From: Leptotrichia sp. oral taxon 498
Lineage (GTDB): Bacteria; Fusobacteriota; Fusobacteriia; Fusobacteriales; Leptotrichiaceae
DNA length: 64,000 nucleotides
Reading direction: 5' to 3'
NCBI RefSeq assembly: GCF_002240055.1
Contig: NZ_CP016753.1
Location: 434,001 to 498,000, forward strand
Under the pieces are notes generated by a model, which did no database searches, was not told the origin of the DNA, and saw only the letters and a list, made by a program, of their open reading frames with translations. Made by a program: the position numbers and the translations under genes. Below, piece by piece: positions 35,146 through 43,221 of this stretch. Numbering within the stretch: the first letter of the stretch is position 1; each line of letters begins with the position of its first letter.

Positions 35146-36069
35146 ATGAAAACTGTTATTTTACTTGGAGCACTAATAGCTTCTTTGACATCTTTTGGAT
35201 TTTTTAAAAAATCGCCAAAAGCAAAAAATGAAAATGTAAAAAAAGTTGTTAAAAAGGCAGATAACTTAAATCAAAATAAAAACGTAACTAAAAATATTAA
35301 TATCAACGAAGATAAAAATATAAATTCTCAAAACTTGAGTGAAAGACCGAAATTATCAATTTCAAAAGAAGAACTTAATCGTGTGGCAAAAAGAATTTTT
35401 CAAAATGAAGCTGCTGGGAAAAAGAATGACTTGGTCGTTTGGAATAGCGGAGAAAATTTCCCATCGCTTGGGATAGGGCATTTTATTTGGTATAAAAAGA
35501 ATGAAAAAGGTAAATTTGAAGAAAGTTTTCCGCCACTTGTGGAATTTTACAAATCTAAAAATATTGAATTGCCAAAAATTATTAAAGATAATAAATTTGC
35601 ACCTTGGAAAAGCCGAGAAGAGTTTTTGAAATTAAAACAAAATAATAATCCAGAAATTACCGAACTGATTAATTTTCTTTACAACACCCAGGATACACAA
35701 ATTGAGTTTATTTTTAACCGTTTGGAAGATTCACTGGAAAAAATGTTAAAAGTTGCAAAAAATAAAGAAAATGTCAAAAAACAATTTTACCGTGTTGCAA
35801 ACTCGCCAAATGGCTTATATCCATTAATTGACTATGTAAATTTCAAAGGTGAAGGAATTTTGCCATCAGAAACTTACAATGGACAAGGATGGGGACTTCT
35901 GCAAGTTTTGGAAAATATGAAAGGTTCTCAAACTGGAAGAGCTGCACTTGAAGAATTTAGTCAGTCGGCAAAATCTGTGCTTGAAAGAAGAGTAAAAAAT
36001 TCTGGTGCAAAGAATGAGCAAAAATGGCTTAGAGGCTGGTTAAATCGTTGCGAAACCTACAACAATTAA
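35146..36069 (+). CDS. Exported lysozyme-like protein
   Basis: A 307-residue protein with a Sec signal (MKTVILLGALIASLTSFGFF) and a Lys/Asn-rich linker to about residue 70. The rest carries NEAAGKKNDLVVWNSGENFPSLGIGHFIWY, in which a Glu before a Gly-rich SLGIGHF turn resembles lysozyme-fold muramidases. GQGWGLLQVLENM follows, and the C-terminus WLRGWLNRCETY is conserved-looking. I know this pattern from uncharacterised bacterial proteins but not by name. Peptidoglycan cleavage is inferred. AAGGAGG precedes the ATG. Confidence 0.6.
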   Translation: MKTVILLGALIASLTSFGFFKKSPKAKNENVKKVVKKADNLNQNKNVTKNININEDKNINSQNLSERPKLSISKEELNRVAKRIFQNEAAGKKNDLVVWNSGENFPSLGIGHFIWYKKNEKGKFEESFPPLVEFYKSKNIELPKIIKDNKFAPWKSREEFLKLKQNNNPEITELINFLYNTQDTQIEFIFNRLEDSLEKMLKVAKNKENVKKQFYRVANSPNGLYPLIDYVNFKGEGILPSETYNGQGWGLLQVLENMKGSQTGRAALEEFSQSAKSVLERRVKNSGAKNEQKWLRGWLNRCETYNN

Positions 36070-36157
36070 TTTTATTTTTTATTTTTAAGATTTATAATTT
36101 TAGAATTAGAAAATTTGATTTTTTTGAGAAAAACCTAAAAATAGAAGGAGTCAAAAA

Positions 36158-36613
36158 ATGAAAAAAGTATTATTTGTCTGTCTTGGAAATATATGCCGTT
36201 CTCCAATGGCTGAGGCTGTCTTTAAAAAAATGGTTGCAGATGAGAATTTGCAAGATAAAATTATAATCGACTCTGCGGCTACAAGTTCTTGGGAACACGG
36301 AAATCCTGTTCATCACGGTACTCGTGAAAGACTGAAAAAAGAGGGAATTTCAACTGCTGGAATGTACTCTCGAACTCTTGAAGATTCAGATTTGGATTCT
36401 GATTATATCATTGGAATGGATGAAAATAATATAAAAGATATTAATTCATTTATAAACGGAAGAAAAGCAGGAGAAGTTAAAAGACTTTTAGAATATGCCG
36501 GAGAGGCCCGTGATATTGCTGACCCTTGGTTTACAGGGGATTTTGAGAAGACATTTGCTGATGTTTCAAAAGGCTGTCAGTCTCTGTTAAAAAAATTGAA
36601 AGAAGAAATTTAA
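36158..36613 (+). CDS. Low-molecular-weight protein tyrosine phosphatase
   Basis: A 151-residue cytoplasmic phosphatase. The P-loop is VCLGNICRSPMAEA (C8, R14), and the acid is the Asp in DIADPWFTGDF. The family dephosphorylates tyrosine in proteins (or arsenate in related enzymes). GAAGGAG precedes the ATG. It is preceded on the same strand by the lysozyme-like gene, but the 88-bp gap gives no sign of coupling. Confidence 0.93.
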   Translation: MKKVLFVCLGNICRSPMAEAVFKKMVADENLQDKIIIDSAATSSWEHGNPVHHGTRERLKKEGISTAGMYSRTLEDSDLDSDYIIGMDENNIKDINSFINGRKAGEVKRLLEYAGEARDIADPWFTGDFEKTFADVSKGCQSLLKKLKEEI

Positions 36614-36621
36614 AAAATTAG

Positions 36622-36703
36622 AAAATAAGGAATGTTTGAACTTCATCTCAAATCTTGTCTTTGTTCAAGATTTTTGATTAAATTCATTTAAATTCCTTAT
36701 TTT
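36622..36703. terminator. Bidirectional terminator between convergent genes
   Basis: Outer arms AAAATAAGGAAT (36622-36633) and ATTCCTTATTTT (36692-36703) enclose an inner hairpin AATCTTG / CAAGATT, so a long double-stem structure forms in either orientation. Confidence 0.75.
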
Positions 36704-36722
36704 AATTTATTATTTTTTTATT

Positions 36723-38624
36723 TTATTTTTGTGTCATGTATTTATAAAATTCATAAGTATCGGTAAAATCCCATTTACCAGTCAGCTTATAAGAATAATC
36801 GTGTGCATAAACTTGATTTTTTGTACCAAAAAATTCATTTTCTGGCATTTTTTCCAAATTCCAAACTCCTGTTATATGATTGTAATGTTGATTTAAAAAT
36901 TTATTATATTTATCATAATTTTTAAAATTCTTAGTTTCTATTTTATCACTCTGAGTAAAGTAGAAAAGTTTTGGAATATCAATCACTTTTGTTTTATTTA
37001 CTTCAATATCTTCCCTGTCTTCATTCACAAGCGTATATTTAGCACTCGGACATGCTTCAATTTTCCCACCAGCAAGTACAACCTTATTCGCATTTCCACA
37101 AAGTTCAAGAGTCGCCCCTTCATAAACAACTATTGTACTGTCAGGTATGTTTCCAGTAAGTTTCAGCGTTCCTTCCAAAACTTGAGTTTCTCCGCCATAA
37201 AGCAAATCCCCAGTTATAGTCAATTTATGTTTCCCGGCTTTTCTAAGTCCTGGTACATATTTACTAGTTTCCTTATAAAAATTTTCTTCACTTGGCAAAT
37301 AATTTTGTATCGTCAATCTTTTTGTTTTACTGTTATCATTTTTATCGAAAGACACTATATAACTTGATGTCCCACTTGGTTTGTCACTTAATCCGCTGTC
37401 TATATCGTTACTCCATACCCAGTCAGTTTCCGGCTCAGCCCAAAAATAAATATCGTTACTTTTTTTATTGAAAATTTTATCATACATCCCAGTATAAAAT
37501 TTATTTTCTTCAATCAATCCCGCATTCAAATTTGTCGGACCATTAAGTGCTTTTCTTATATCCACAATTCCCCAGCCCATCTGATTGTCAAGTCTATCTC
37601 TTTCACGATAAGCTGTTGTCAAAAGAATTTCTTTTACCTGATGATAAGTCAGTCCTTTAAATTTATTCAAAATCAGTGCTGCATATCCAGCAGTTCTAGG
37701 CGTTGCAAAACTTGTTCCAAATTTATTTGAGCCATCTACTCTACTATATATATTTCCAAGTGCTACTATCGTATTTCCACGTGCATACAACGCATCTGCT
37801 CCAACTTCATTATTCATTTGCGACATCGTACATTTACTTGAAAAATCTGATATTCTTTTACCTCTATAACTTTCATTTAGCAAAATAGGATTTGTTACAT
37901 CTTTTTTCCCTGGAACAAAGCAATTTGTAGCATCAACCATTATACGCTGACTTCTAAATAATTTTTCAACTTCATCACTATACAAAGGAAATTTTGCGGT
38001 TGCATCATTAAGTATTACATCGGCATTAGAACCATTTTTCCTTTTTTCAGCATTCGGAAGAGCTATTATTAATAAATTTCTATCATCTGTATTTGTTGTC
38101 GCAAGTCTTGGCATATAATTATTTAAAAGCGTTTCATTTATTACATTTCCAAAATACCATGCATTATCTGTCAACATATACGGAGAATAATATGACGTAC
38201 TTGTACTGTATGAAAATATTCCTTCCATCATATTCCATTCATTTTCAGCACCATAATTTATCACTTGACTCGCATCAAGTCCTGCTGTTTCAAGAAAAGT
38301 TTTTGTGACAAGTGTCGTATGGTCTTCACCTGCTTGATCTTTTAACGGATGTTTCCCTATTTTTTTCCAATTTTTAGGAAGATATGTTCGTGGTAACTCA
38401 CCCCCAACTTCTTTTTCCCAATTGTCATAACCTGTTGTATTATCCGTTATAGCATAGTAAATTTGACCTTTTTTATACTCACTTTTTTGATATTTTACAA
38501 TATTTTCTTTCACATCGTAATCAGATACTTTTGTTTTTTTATTAGTATAATTCAACTTTGCACAAAAAATATTCGCATTTAAAACTATGCTAAAAAGCAT
38601 TATTAAAAATTTTATTTTTTTCAC
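36723..38624 (-). CDS. S8 (subtilisin-like) serine protease, divergent, no autotransporter barrel
   Basis: A 633-residue exported protein (signal KKIKFLIMLFSIVLNANIFC). The Ser motif GTSFATPRTAGYAAL (S307 in the frame from 38630) is intact. The Asp motif (ITDNTTG, D63) and His motif (EDHTTLV, H104) are degenerate compared with DTG and HGTHVAG. After the catalytic domain comes a Gly/beta-rich stretch (LEGTLKLTG, VYEGATLEL) like the beta-helix of fusobacterial autotransporter passengers. No C-terminal barrel follows, so it may be secreted, periplasmic, or a truncated autotransporter. GTG at 38624 suits AAGGAG; ATG at 38630 abuts it. Confidence 0.75.
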   Translation of the reverse strand: MKKIKFLIMLFSIVLNANIFCAKLNYTNKKTKVSDYDVKENIVKYQKSEYKKGQIYYAITDNTTGYDNWEKEVGGELPRTYLPKNWKKIGKHPLKDQAGEDHTTLVTKTFLETAGLDASQVINYGAENEWNMMEGIFSYSTSTSYYSPYMLTDNAWYFGNVINETLLNNYMPRLATTNTDDRNLLIIALPNAEKRKNGSNADVILNDATAKFPLYSDEVEKLFRSQRIMVDATNCFVPGKKDVTNPILLNESYRGKRISDFSSKCTMSQMNNEVGADALYARGNTIVALGNIYSRVDGSNKFGTSFATPRTAGYAALILNKFKGLTYHQVKEILLTTAYRERDRLDNQMGWGIVDIRKALNGPTNLNAGLIEENKFYTGMYDKIFNKKSNDIYFWAEPETDWVWSNDIDSGLSDKPSGTSSYIVSFDKNDNSKTKRLTIQNYLPSEENFYKETSKYVPGLRKAGKHKLTITGDLLYGGETQVLEGTLKLTGNIPDSTIVVYEGATLELCGNANKVVLAGGKIEACPSAKYTLVNEDREDIEVNKTKVIDIPKLFYFTQSDKIETKNFKNYDKYNKFLNQHYNHITGVWNLEKMPENEFFGTKNQVYAHDYSYKLTGKWDFTDTYEFYKYMTQK

Positions 38625-38786
38625 ACTCATCTCCTTATTTTTAATTTATTTTCAAAAATATTTTATCAAAATAAAAAATAAAAAGAGAAAATTATTTAAA
38701 AAATTTTCTCTTTTAATATTGTTTTTCTTTAAATATTTAAATAATTTTTATATACAAACAAATATATTATTTTTTTTATCCCCAAA

Positions 38787-40151
38787 TTAATTTTTCAAAG
38801 CTTGAATTGGAGGCGCAACTTTTCCACCACGATTTATTAAAACTGAACAGTCCAAATTATTTATGTCAATTATGTCAGCTTCTCCCAGAAGTCCTCCAAA
38901 TACGACTCTGTCTCCAGCCTTTTTATTTGGAACTGGAATTAATCTCACTGCCGTAGTTTTACTGTTTACCATTCCAATTGCCATTTCATCAGCTATTATA
39001 CCAGAAATAACAGCTTCTGTCGTATCTCCAGGAATTGCTATCATATCAAGTCCAACTGAACAAACACAAGTCATAGCTTCTAATTTTTCAAGATTTAAGT
39101 GTCCTTTACTTGTGGCTTCTATCATTCCCTGATCTTCACTTACCGGAATGAATGCTCCTGTCAATCCTCCAACACGAGTCGCAGCCATAGCTCCACCTTT
39201 TTTAACGGCATCATTTAAAATTGCAAGTGCTAAAGTTGTCCCATAAGCTCCAACAGCTTCTAAGCCAAATTCTTCTAACACATTTCCCACGCTATCTCCA
39301 ACTGCTGGAGTTGGTGCAAGTGATAAATCTATTATTCCAAATTCAACGCCAAGTCTATTTGCAACTTCTTTCCCAACCAATTCTCCCATTCTTGTGATTT
39401 TAAAACTAACTTTTTTTATAGCCTCTGTAATTTCGTCGATTTTAGCAGTTTTTGAAATGTTTGCAAGTGCGTGTCTTACAACTCCAGGTCCACTTATTCC
39501 CACATTTAGCACGATATCAGGATTTTCTACACCGTGAAATGCTCCAGCCATAAAAGGGTTGTCAGGCACAGCATTTGTAAATACAACAAATTTTGCCGCT
39601 GCCAGTCCATCAGCTTCCTTTGACAAATTAGCCAGTTCTTTTACAGTTTTTCCCATCATCTTTACAGCATCCAAATTGATTCCTGACTTTGTCGAACCGA
39701 CATTTACTGAAGAGCAAACACGGTCAGTTTGAGAAAGTGCAGCTGGAATACTTTCAATCAATCTCAAATCCCCTTTTGTAAACCCTTTATCAACAAGTGC
39801 CGAAAATCCACCGATAAAATCAATTCCGATTTCTTTTGCAGCTTTATCTAACGCTTTTGCAAAAATAGTGTAATCAGTCGCATCTGTAGCATTTCCAATT
39901 ATTGCAATCGGTGTAACAGAAACTCTTTTGTTTACGATTGGGACATTGTATTTACTAGCCACTTCGTCTGCGATTTTTACCAAATCTTTTCCATTTTTTA
40001 CAATTTTGTTGTAAATATTTTCAGCTGTTTTTTCAGCCGATGTTTCGATACAGTCTAACAGGCTGATTCCCATTGTAACTGTTCTCACATCAAGATTTTG
40101 CATCTCTATCATATCTATTGTTTCCAGTATTTCGTCTGGTAATAAATTCAT
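38787..40151 (-). CDS. UPF0210/PFL (DUF711) family protein
   Basis: A 454-residue soluble protein of a conserved family with a possible glycyl-radical-like (PFL) fold. Family sequence includes [50 protein letters not shown] and [22 protein letters not shown]. No reaction is established. It is coupled to the upstream ACT-domain gene (27 bp apart), as in many Firmicutes and Fusobacteria. GGAGG precedes the ATG. Confidence 0.93.
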   Translation of the reverse strand: MNLLPDEILETIDMIEMQNLDVRTVTMGISLLDCIETSAEKTAENIYNKIVKNGKDLVKIADEVASKYNVPIVNKRVSVTPIAIIGNATDATDYTIFAKALDKAAKEIGIDFIGGFSALVDKGFTKGDLRLIESIPAALSQTDRVCSSVNVGSTKSGINLDAVKMMGKTVKELANLSKEADGLAAAKFVVFTNAVPDNPFMAGAFHGVENPDIVLNVGISGPGVVRHALANISKTAKIDEITEAIKKVSFKITRMGELVGKEVANRLGVEFGIIDLSLAPTPAVGDSVGNVLEEFGLEAVGAYGTTLALAILNDAVKKGGAMAATRVGGLTGAFIPVSEDQGMIEATSKGHLNLEKLEAMTCVCSVGLDMIAIPGDTTEAVISGIIADEMAIGMVNSKTTAVRLIPVPNKKAGDRVVFGGLLGEADIIDINNLDCSVLINRGGKVAPPIQALKN

Positions 40152-40178
40152 ATTTTCCTCCTAATTTTCTTTCTAAAA

Positions 40179-40454
40179 TTATATTCTGTGCATTGTTTTA
40201 AAAATTTCTTCATGCTGCAAAAATACTTTTACTCCGATTTTTCCTTCAAAAACTTTAAATTCTTCCTGCAATTTTTTAATATCTACATTCTTTTCAACTT
40301 CCACTAACATTATCATGGCAAAAATATTATCTTCAAAAACTTTTTGAGTTATATCAATAATATTTAATTTTAATTCGCTCAATTTTGTTGACACATTTGC
40401 AACAATTCCTGTTTTATCAGCTCCAATAACAGTTATAACGATTCTCTCTTTCAT
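40179..40454 (-). CDS. ACT-domain protein (UPF0237)
   Basis: A 91-residue stand-alone ACT domain (VITVIGADKTGIVANVSTKLSEL, then MIMLVEV). ACT domains usually bind amino acids and regulate partners; this one is almost always next to a UPF0210 gene and may regulate it. GGAGG precedes the ATG. Confidence 0.92.
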   Translation of the reverse strand: MKERIVITVIGADKTGIVANVSTKLSELKLNIIDITQKVFEDNIFAMIMLVEVEKNVDIKKLQEEFKVFEGKIGVKVFLQHEEIFKTMHRI

Positions 40455-40597
40455 TTTTTCCCTCCAAAATATATTTTTTTGTTTTTTATGGGTTAATTAT
40501 ATAATAATTTTCAATGTTTAGCAAGAAAATTAAAAATTTAAAACGAAATAAAATATTTAAAGTAAATTTTAATTTCAATATTTTTTATTTATTTTGA

Positions 40598-40625
40598 TTA
40601 GTATAGTTTTTTATTTTTTTACATA
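40598..40625 (+). repeat. Left terminal inverted repeat, 28 bp
   Basis: Identical to the reverse complement of 41028-41055. Further outside, 40523-40558 matches (about 34 of 36) the reverse complement of a stretch just inside the right repeat (40983-41018), so the flanks are rearranged. Confidence 0.85.
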
Positions 40626-40653
40626 AGGGGAAAGGACCACCATTTCCCCTTAT
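40623..40653 (+). repeat. Perfect hairpin inside the element
   Basis: ATAAGGGGAAA (40623-40633) pairs with TTTCCCCTTAT (40643-40653) around the loop GGACCACCA: an 11-bp perfect stem. Confidence 0.8.
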
Positions 40654-41027
40654 AATCCCCACGCTCGTCTAAGCATTTTTTTGAAGCAAAGCCGAAACTC
40701 GCACTAAAAGTGCTCAAACAGTCGTCTTTACTCCAAAAAAATCACGACATCTTTTGTATAATAGTAAAATTTAAACCGTCGGAGCATTTTTATGTGCTGA
40801 CAAAACTGTCTGAGCGTAAGCGAGTTTTTTGGCAGTGCATAAAAATATCGAAGACTAGCCGGGGTGCAGGGATGCGGCGATGAGCACTTCTGCTTAAAAA
40901 AGGAATAGAAAAAAATTGTTATTTTAGTAACTTTGCGGATTAAATAAGAAACTTAAAAATAGAAGTTTTTACTTTCCTTTAAATATTTTATTTCATTTTA
41001 AATTTCTAATTTTCTTACTAAAGATTT

Positions 41028-41055
41028 TATGTAAAAAAATAAAAAACTATACTAA
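41028..41055 (-). repeat. Right terminal inverted repeat, 28 bp
   Basis: Exact inverted copy of 40598-40625. Confidence 0.85.
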
Positions 41056-41144
41056 ATAAAATAACATCTTGTAAACAAAAATAAATTAAAAAATATTGAA
41101 ATCAAAATTTAGTCTTAAAATTTTTATATTATTAGAGATTTTAT

Positions 41145-41179
41145 CAAAAAAAAAGACCTATGAAAAACTTCATAAGTCT
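41145..41179 (-). terminator. Terminator of trxB
   Basis: Minus-strand stem AGACTTATGAA / TTCATAGGTCT followed by T9. Confidence 0.85.
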
Positions 41180-41190
41180 AAAAAATTTTA

Positions 41191-42174
41191 TTAATATTTT
41201 GTGATTAAATAATCAAATGCGCTAAGTGCTGCTTTTGCACCCTCTCCCATTGCAACAATTATTTGTTTTTGTTTTATGCTTGTAACATCTCCTGCAGCAA
41301 AGATTCCTTCCACCGAAGTTTCATTATTTAATGGATTTATTACAATTTCCCCCACTTTATTCAATTCAACTAAATCTTTTACAATTTCACTGCTTGGAGA
41401 AAGTCCTACTTCAATAAATATTCCGTCCAATTTTAAAGTTTTTTCTTCGTTTGTAGCTCGATTTTTATATTTTAAATTTTCCACAAATTCTGTTCCTAAA
41501 ACTTCCGTAGTTGCTGAATTTAAAATTACATTCACATTTTCACGCTGGGCCAATTTTTCCTGTAAAACTTTGTCGGCTTTCAATTCTGGCATAAATTCAA
41601 TTAATGTAACATTTTTTGCAATCCCCGACATATCAAGTGCAGCTTCCACGCCTGAGTTTCCACCACCAATTACAGCGACATCAAGTCCTTTGTAAAAAGG
41701 TCCGTCACAAGTTGAGCAGTAATGCACTCCTTTTCCAACATATTCAGCTTCTCCAGGAATATTAAGACTTCTAGGTTTTGCACCAGTTGCTAAAATTATA
41801 GCTTTTGTCTTATATTTTTTTCCATCGTCAGTGACAAAAATTTTATCTTTTCCATCAAGCGAAATTTCTTTTACAACATGCCCTTCTTTAAACGCAATTG
41901 CATACTCCTTTAAATGATTGTGCAAAGTTTCGGCAAATTTGCTTCCAGTTGTAGAAATTGTTCCTATTATATTTTCAATTTCGTTTGTATCCAAAACTTG
42001 TCCACCCACTTTTACTCCGACCATCGCAACAGCTAAACCTTTACGAGCCGCATAAATCGCACTAGAGACCGCTGCTGGTCCCGCTCCAATAACAGCCACG
42101 TCATAAAGTTTATTTTCATCAATTTTTTGTAGTTTTCCTTCATCCAAAACACCTAAATTTAAACTAAAATCCAT
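41191..42174 (-). CDS. trxB: Thioredoxin reductase-like NAD(P)H flavoprotein
   Basis: A 327-residue FAD enzyme. FAD-binding GAGPAAVSSAIYAAR (about 30-45), redox pair CSTC in HYCSTCDGPFYKG (about 155), NAD(P)-binding GGGNSGVEAALDMSG and C-terminal GIFAAGDVTSI are all present. It should reduce thioredoxin or a peroxiredoxin partner; tpx lies at 61430. An N-terminal extension of about 20 residues precedes the first Rossmann strand. ATG at 42174 suits the GGAGG; TTG at 42186 overlaps it. Confidence 0.9.
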   Translation of the reverse strand: MDFSLNLGVLDEGKLQKIDENKLYDVAVIGAGPAAVSSAIYAARKGLAVAMVGVKVGGQVLDTNEIENIIGTISTTGSKFAETLHNHLKEYAIAFKEGHVVKEISLDGKDKIFVTDDGKKYKTKAIILATGAKPRSLNIPGEAEYVGKGVHYCSTCDGPFYKGLDVAVIGGGNSGVEAALDMSGIAKNVTLIEFMPELKADKVLQEKLAQRENVNVILNSATTEVLGTEFVENLKYKNRATNEEKTLKLDGIFIEVGLSPSSEIVKDLVELNKVGEIVINPLNNETSVEGIFAAGDVTSIKQKQIIVAMGEGAKAALSAFDYLITKY

Positions 42175-42278
42175 TTTTACCTCCAAATTTTATATATAAA
42201 ATTATTATAATTTTGTAATTATTATAATTAATTTTATAATATTTTTTCAAAAAAGTCAAATTTTTTTAATTATAATTT

Positions 42279-43136
42279 TTAAATTTCTGACAAAACTATT
42301 GAAAACAAAACTATTCCAGCTCCAATAATTACCTTCAAGCTTAGGACTTCGCCCAATAAAAAAAATGCAAACATTGGTGCAAACAGTGATTCTGTCGACA
42401 TCAAAAGTGAAGCTCGTGTCGACGTTGTAAATTTTTGACAGACTGTTTGTAAAAGTGTCGGAACTATCGTGGAAAATATTGTCAAATAACCGACTGAAAT
42501 CAGTGCCATTCCTTTTAAATCTGAAATTTCTCCAGGATTTGAAAAAATAAAAAAATTTACTACAAATAAAATTCCAGCAAATATCATTTGTAAAAAAATT
42601 AATTTTAACGGCTCAACTTTTCTTGAAAAAAATCCAGTTGTTGCTATTTGAAACGCAAAAAATATCGCACTTATTATTGTCAAGATATCTCCAAAATTAA
42701 TGTCAGACAAATTTAAATTTTTATCAAAACTTATGACTCCAATTCCAATTATACAAATAATCGAACAAATAAAAGTCATTATTTTAGGCTTTTTTTTATG
42801 TAAAATCCAAAAGATATATGGCACGACGATCACATTTATCGAAGTAAAAAATGCGTTTTTACTAGCCGTCGTAATCATTGCGCCATAAGTTTGAAAAGCG
42901 TAGCCCAAAAATTGAAAAGTGCCGACAACAAGTCCAGCAACAATGTCTTTTTTCCTAAATTTTTTCATCTTTTTAAAAAAAACGAAATAAAACAAAATTC
43001 CACCGACTAAAAATCTCAGCGCTGACAGATAAAATGGATTAATTCCCGTATTTAACCCAATTTTTACAAATACAAAACCCAGTCCCCACAATATTCCGAC
43101 TATTAACAGCCCGAAATCCGCTACATACTGTTTCAC
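42279..43136 (-). CDS. EamA/DMT-superfamily transporter
   Basis: A 285-residue inner-membrane protein of ten helices built from two EamA repeats (GILWGLGFVFVKIG and SAIFFAFQIATTGFFS). It is a drug/metabolite exporter-like carrier of unknown substrate. GTG at 43136 follows AAGGAG; an ATG at 43232 inside the recG 3' end would need a long hydrophilic start. It lies 85 bp after recG. Confidence 0.88.
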   Translation of the reverse strand: MKQYVADFGLLIVGILWGLGFVFVKIGLNTGINPFYLSALRFLVGGILFYFVFFKKMKKFRKKDIVAGLVVGTFQFLGYAFQTYGAMITTASKNAFFTSINVIVVPYIFWILHKKKPKIMTFICSIICIIGIGVISFDKNLNLSDINFGDILTIISAIFFAFQIATTGFFSRKVEPLKLIFLQMIFAGILFVVNFFIFSNPGEISDLKGMALISVGYLTIFSTIVPTLLQTVCQKFTTSTRASLLMSTESLFAPMFAFFLLGEVLSLKVIIGAGIVLFSIVLSEI

Positions 43137-43221
43137 AAAATTCTCCTTATTTTTTATTTTTTTTACAAGGGATAAAGACCCTTTTCTATTATAAAAAACA
43201 CTATTTTTTATAATTTTACTC

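Larger units (their letters stand above)
40598..41055. mobile_element. MITE-like 458-bp element with perfect terminal inverted repeats
   Basis: A 28-bp perfect inverted repeat (40598-40625 and 41028-41055, starting TTAGTATAG and ending CTATACTAA) bounds a non-coding core. The core has higher GC than its surroundings and shows internal palindromes and degenerate inverted segments (ACTCGCACTAAAAGTGCTC left; GAGCGTAAGCGAGT right). There is no transposase and no clear target-site duplication. It resembles a non-autonomous element or structured repeat. Confidence 0.55.
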
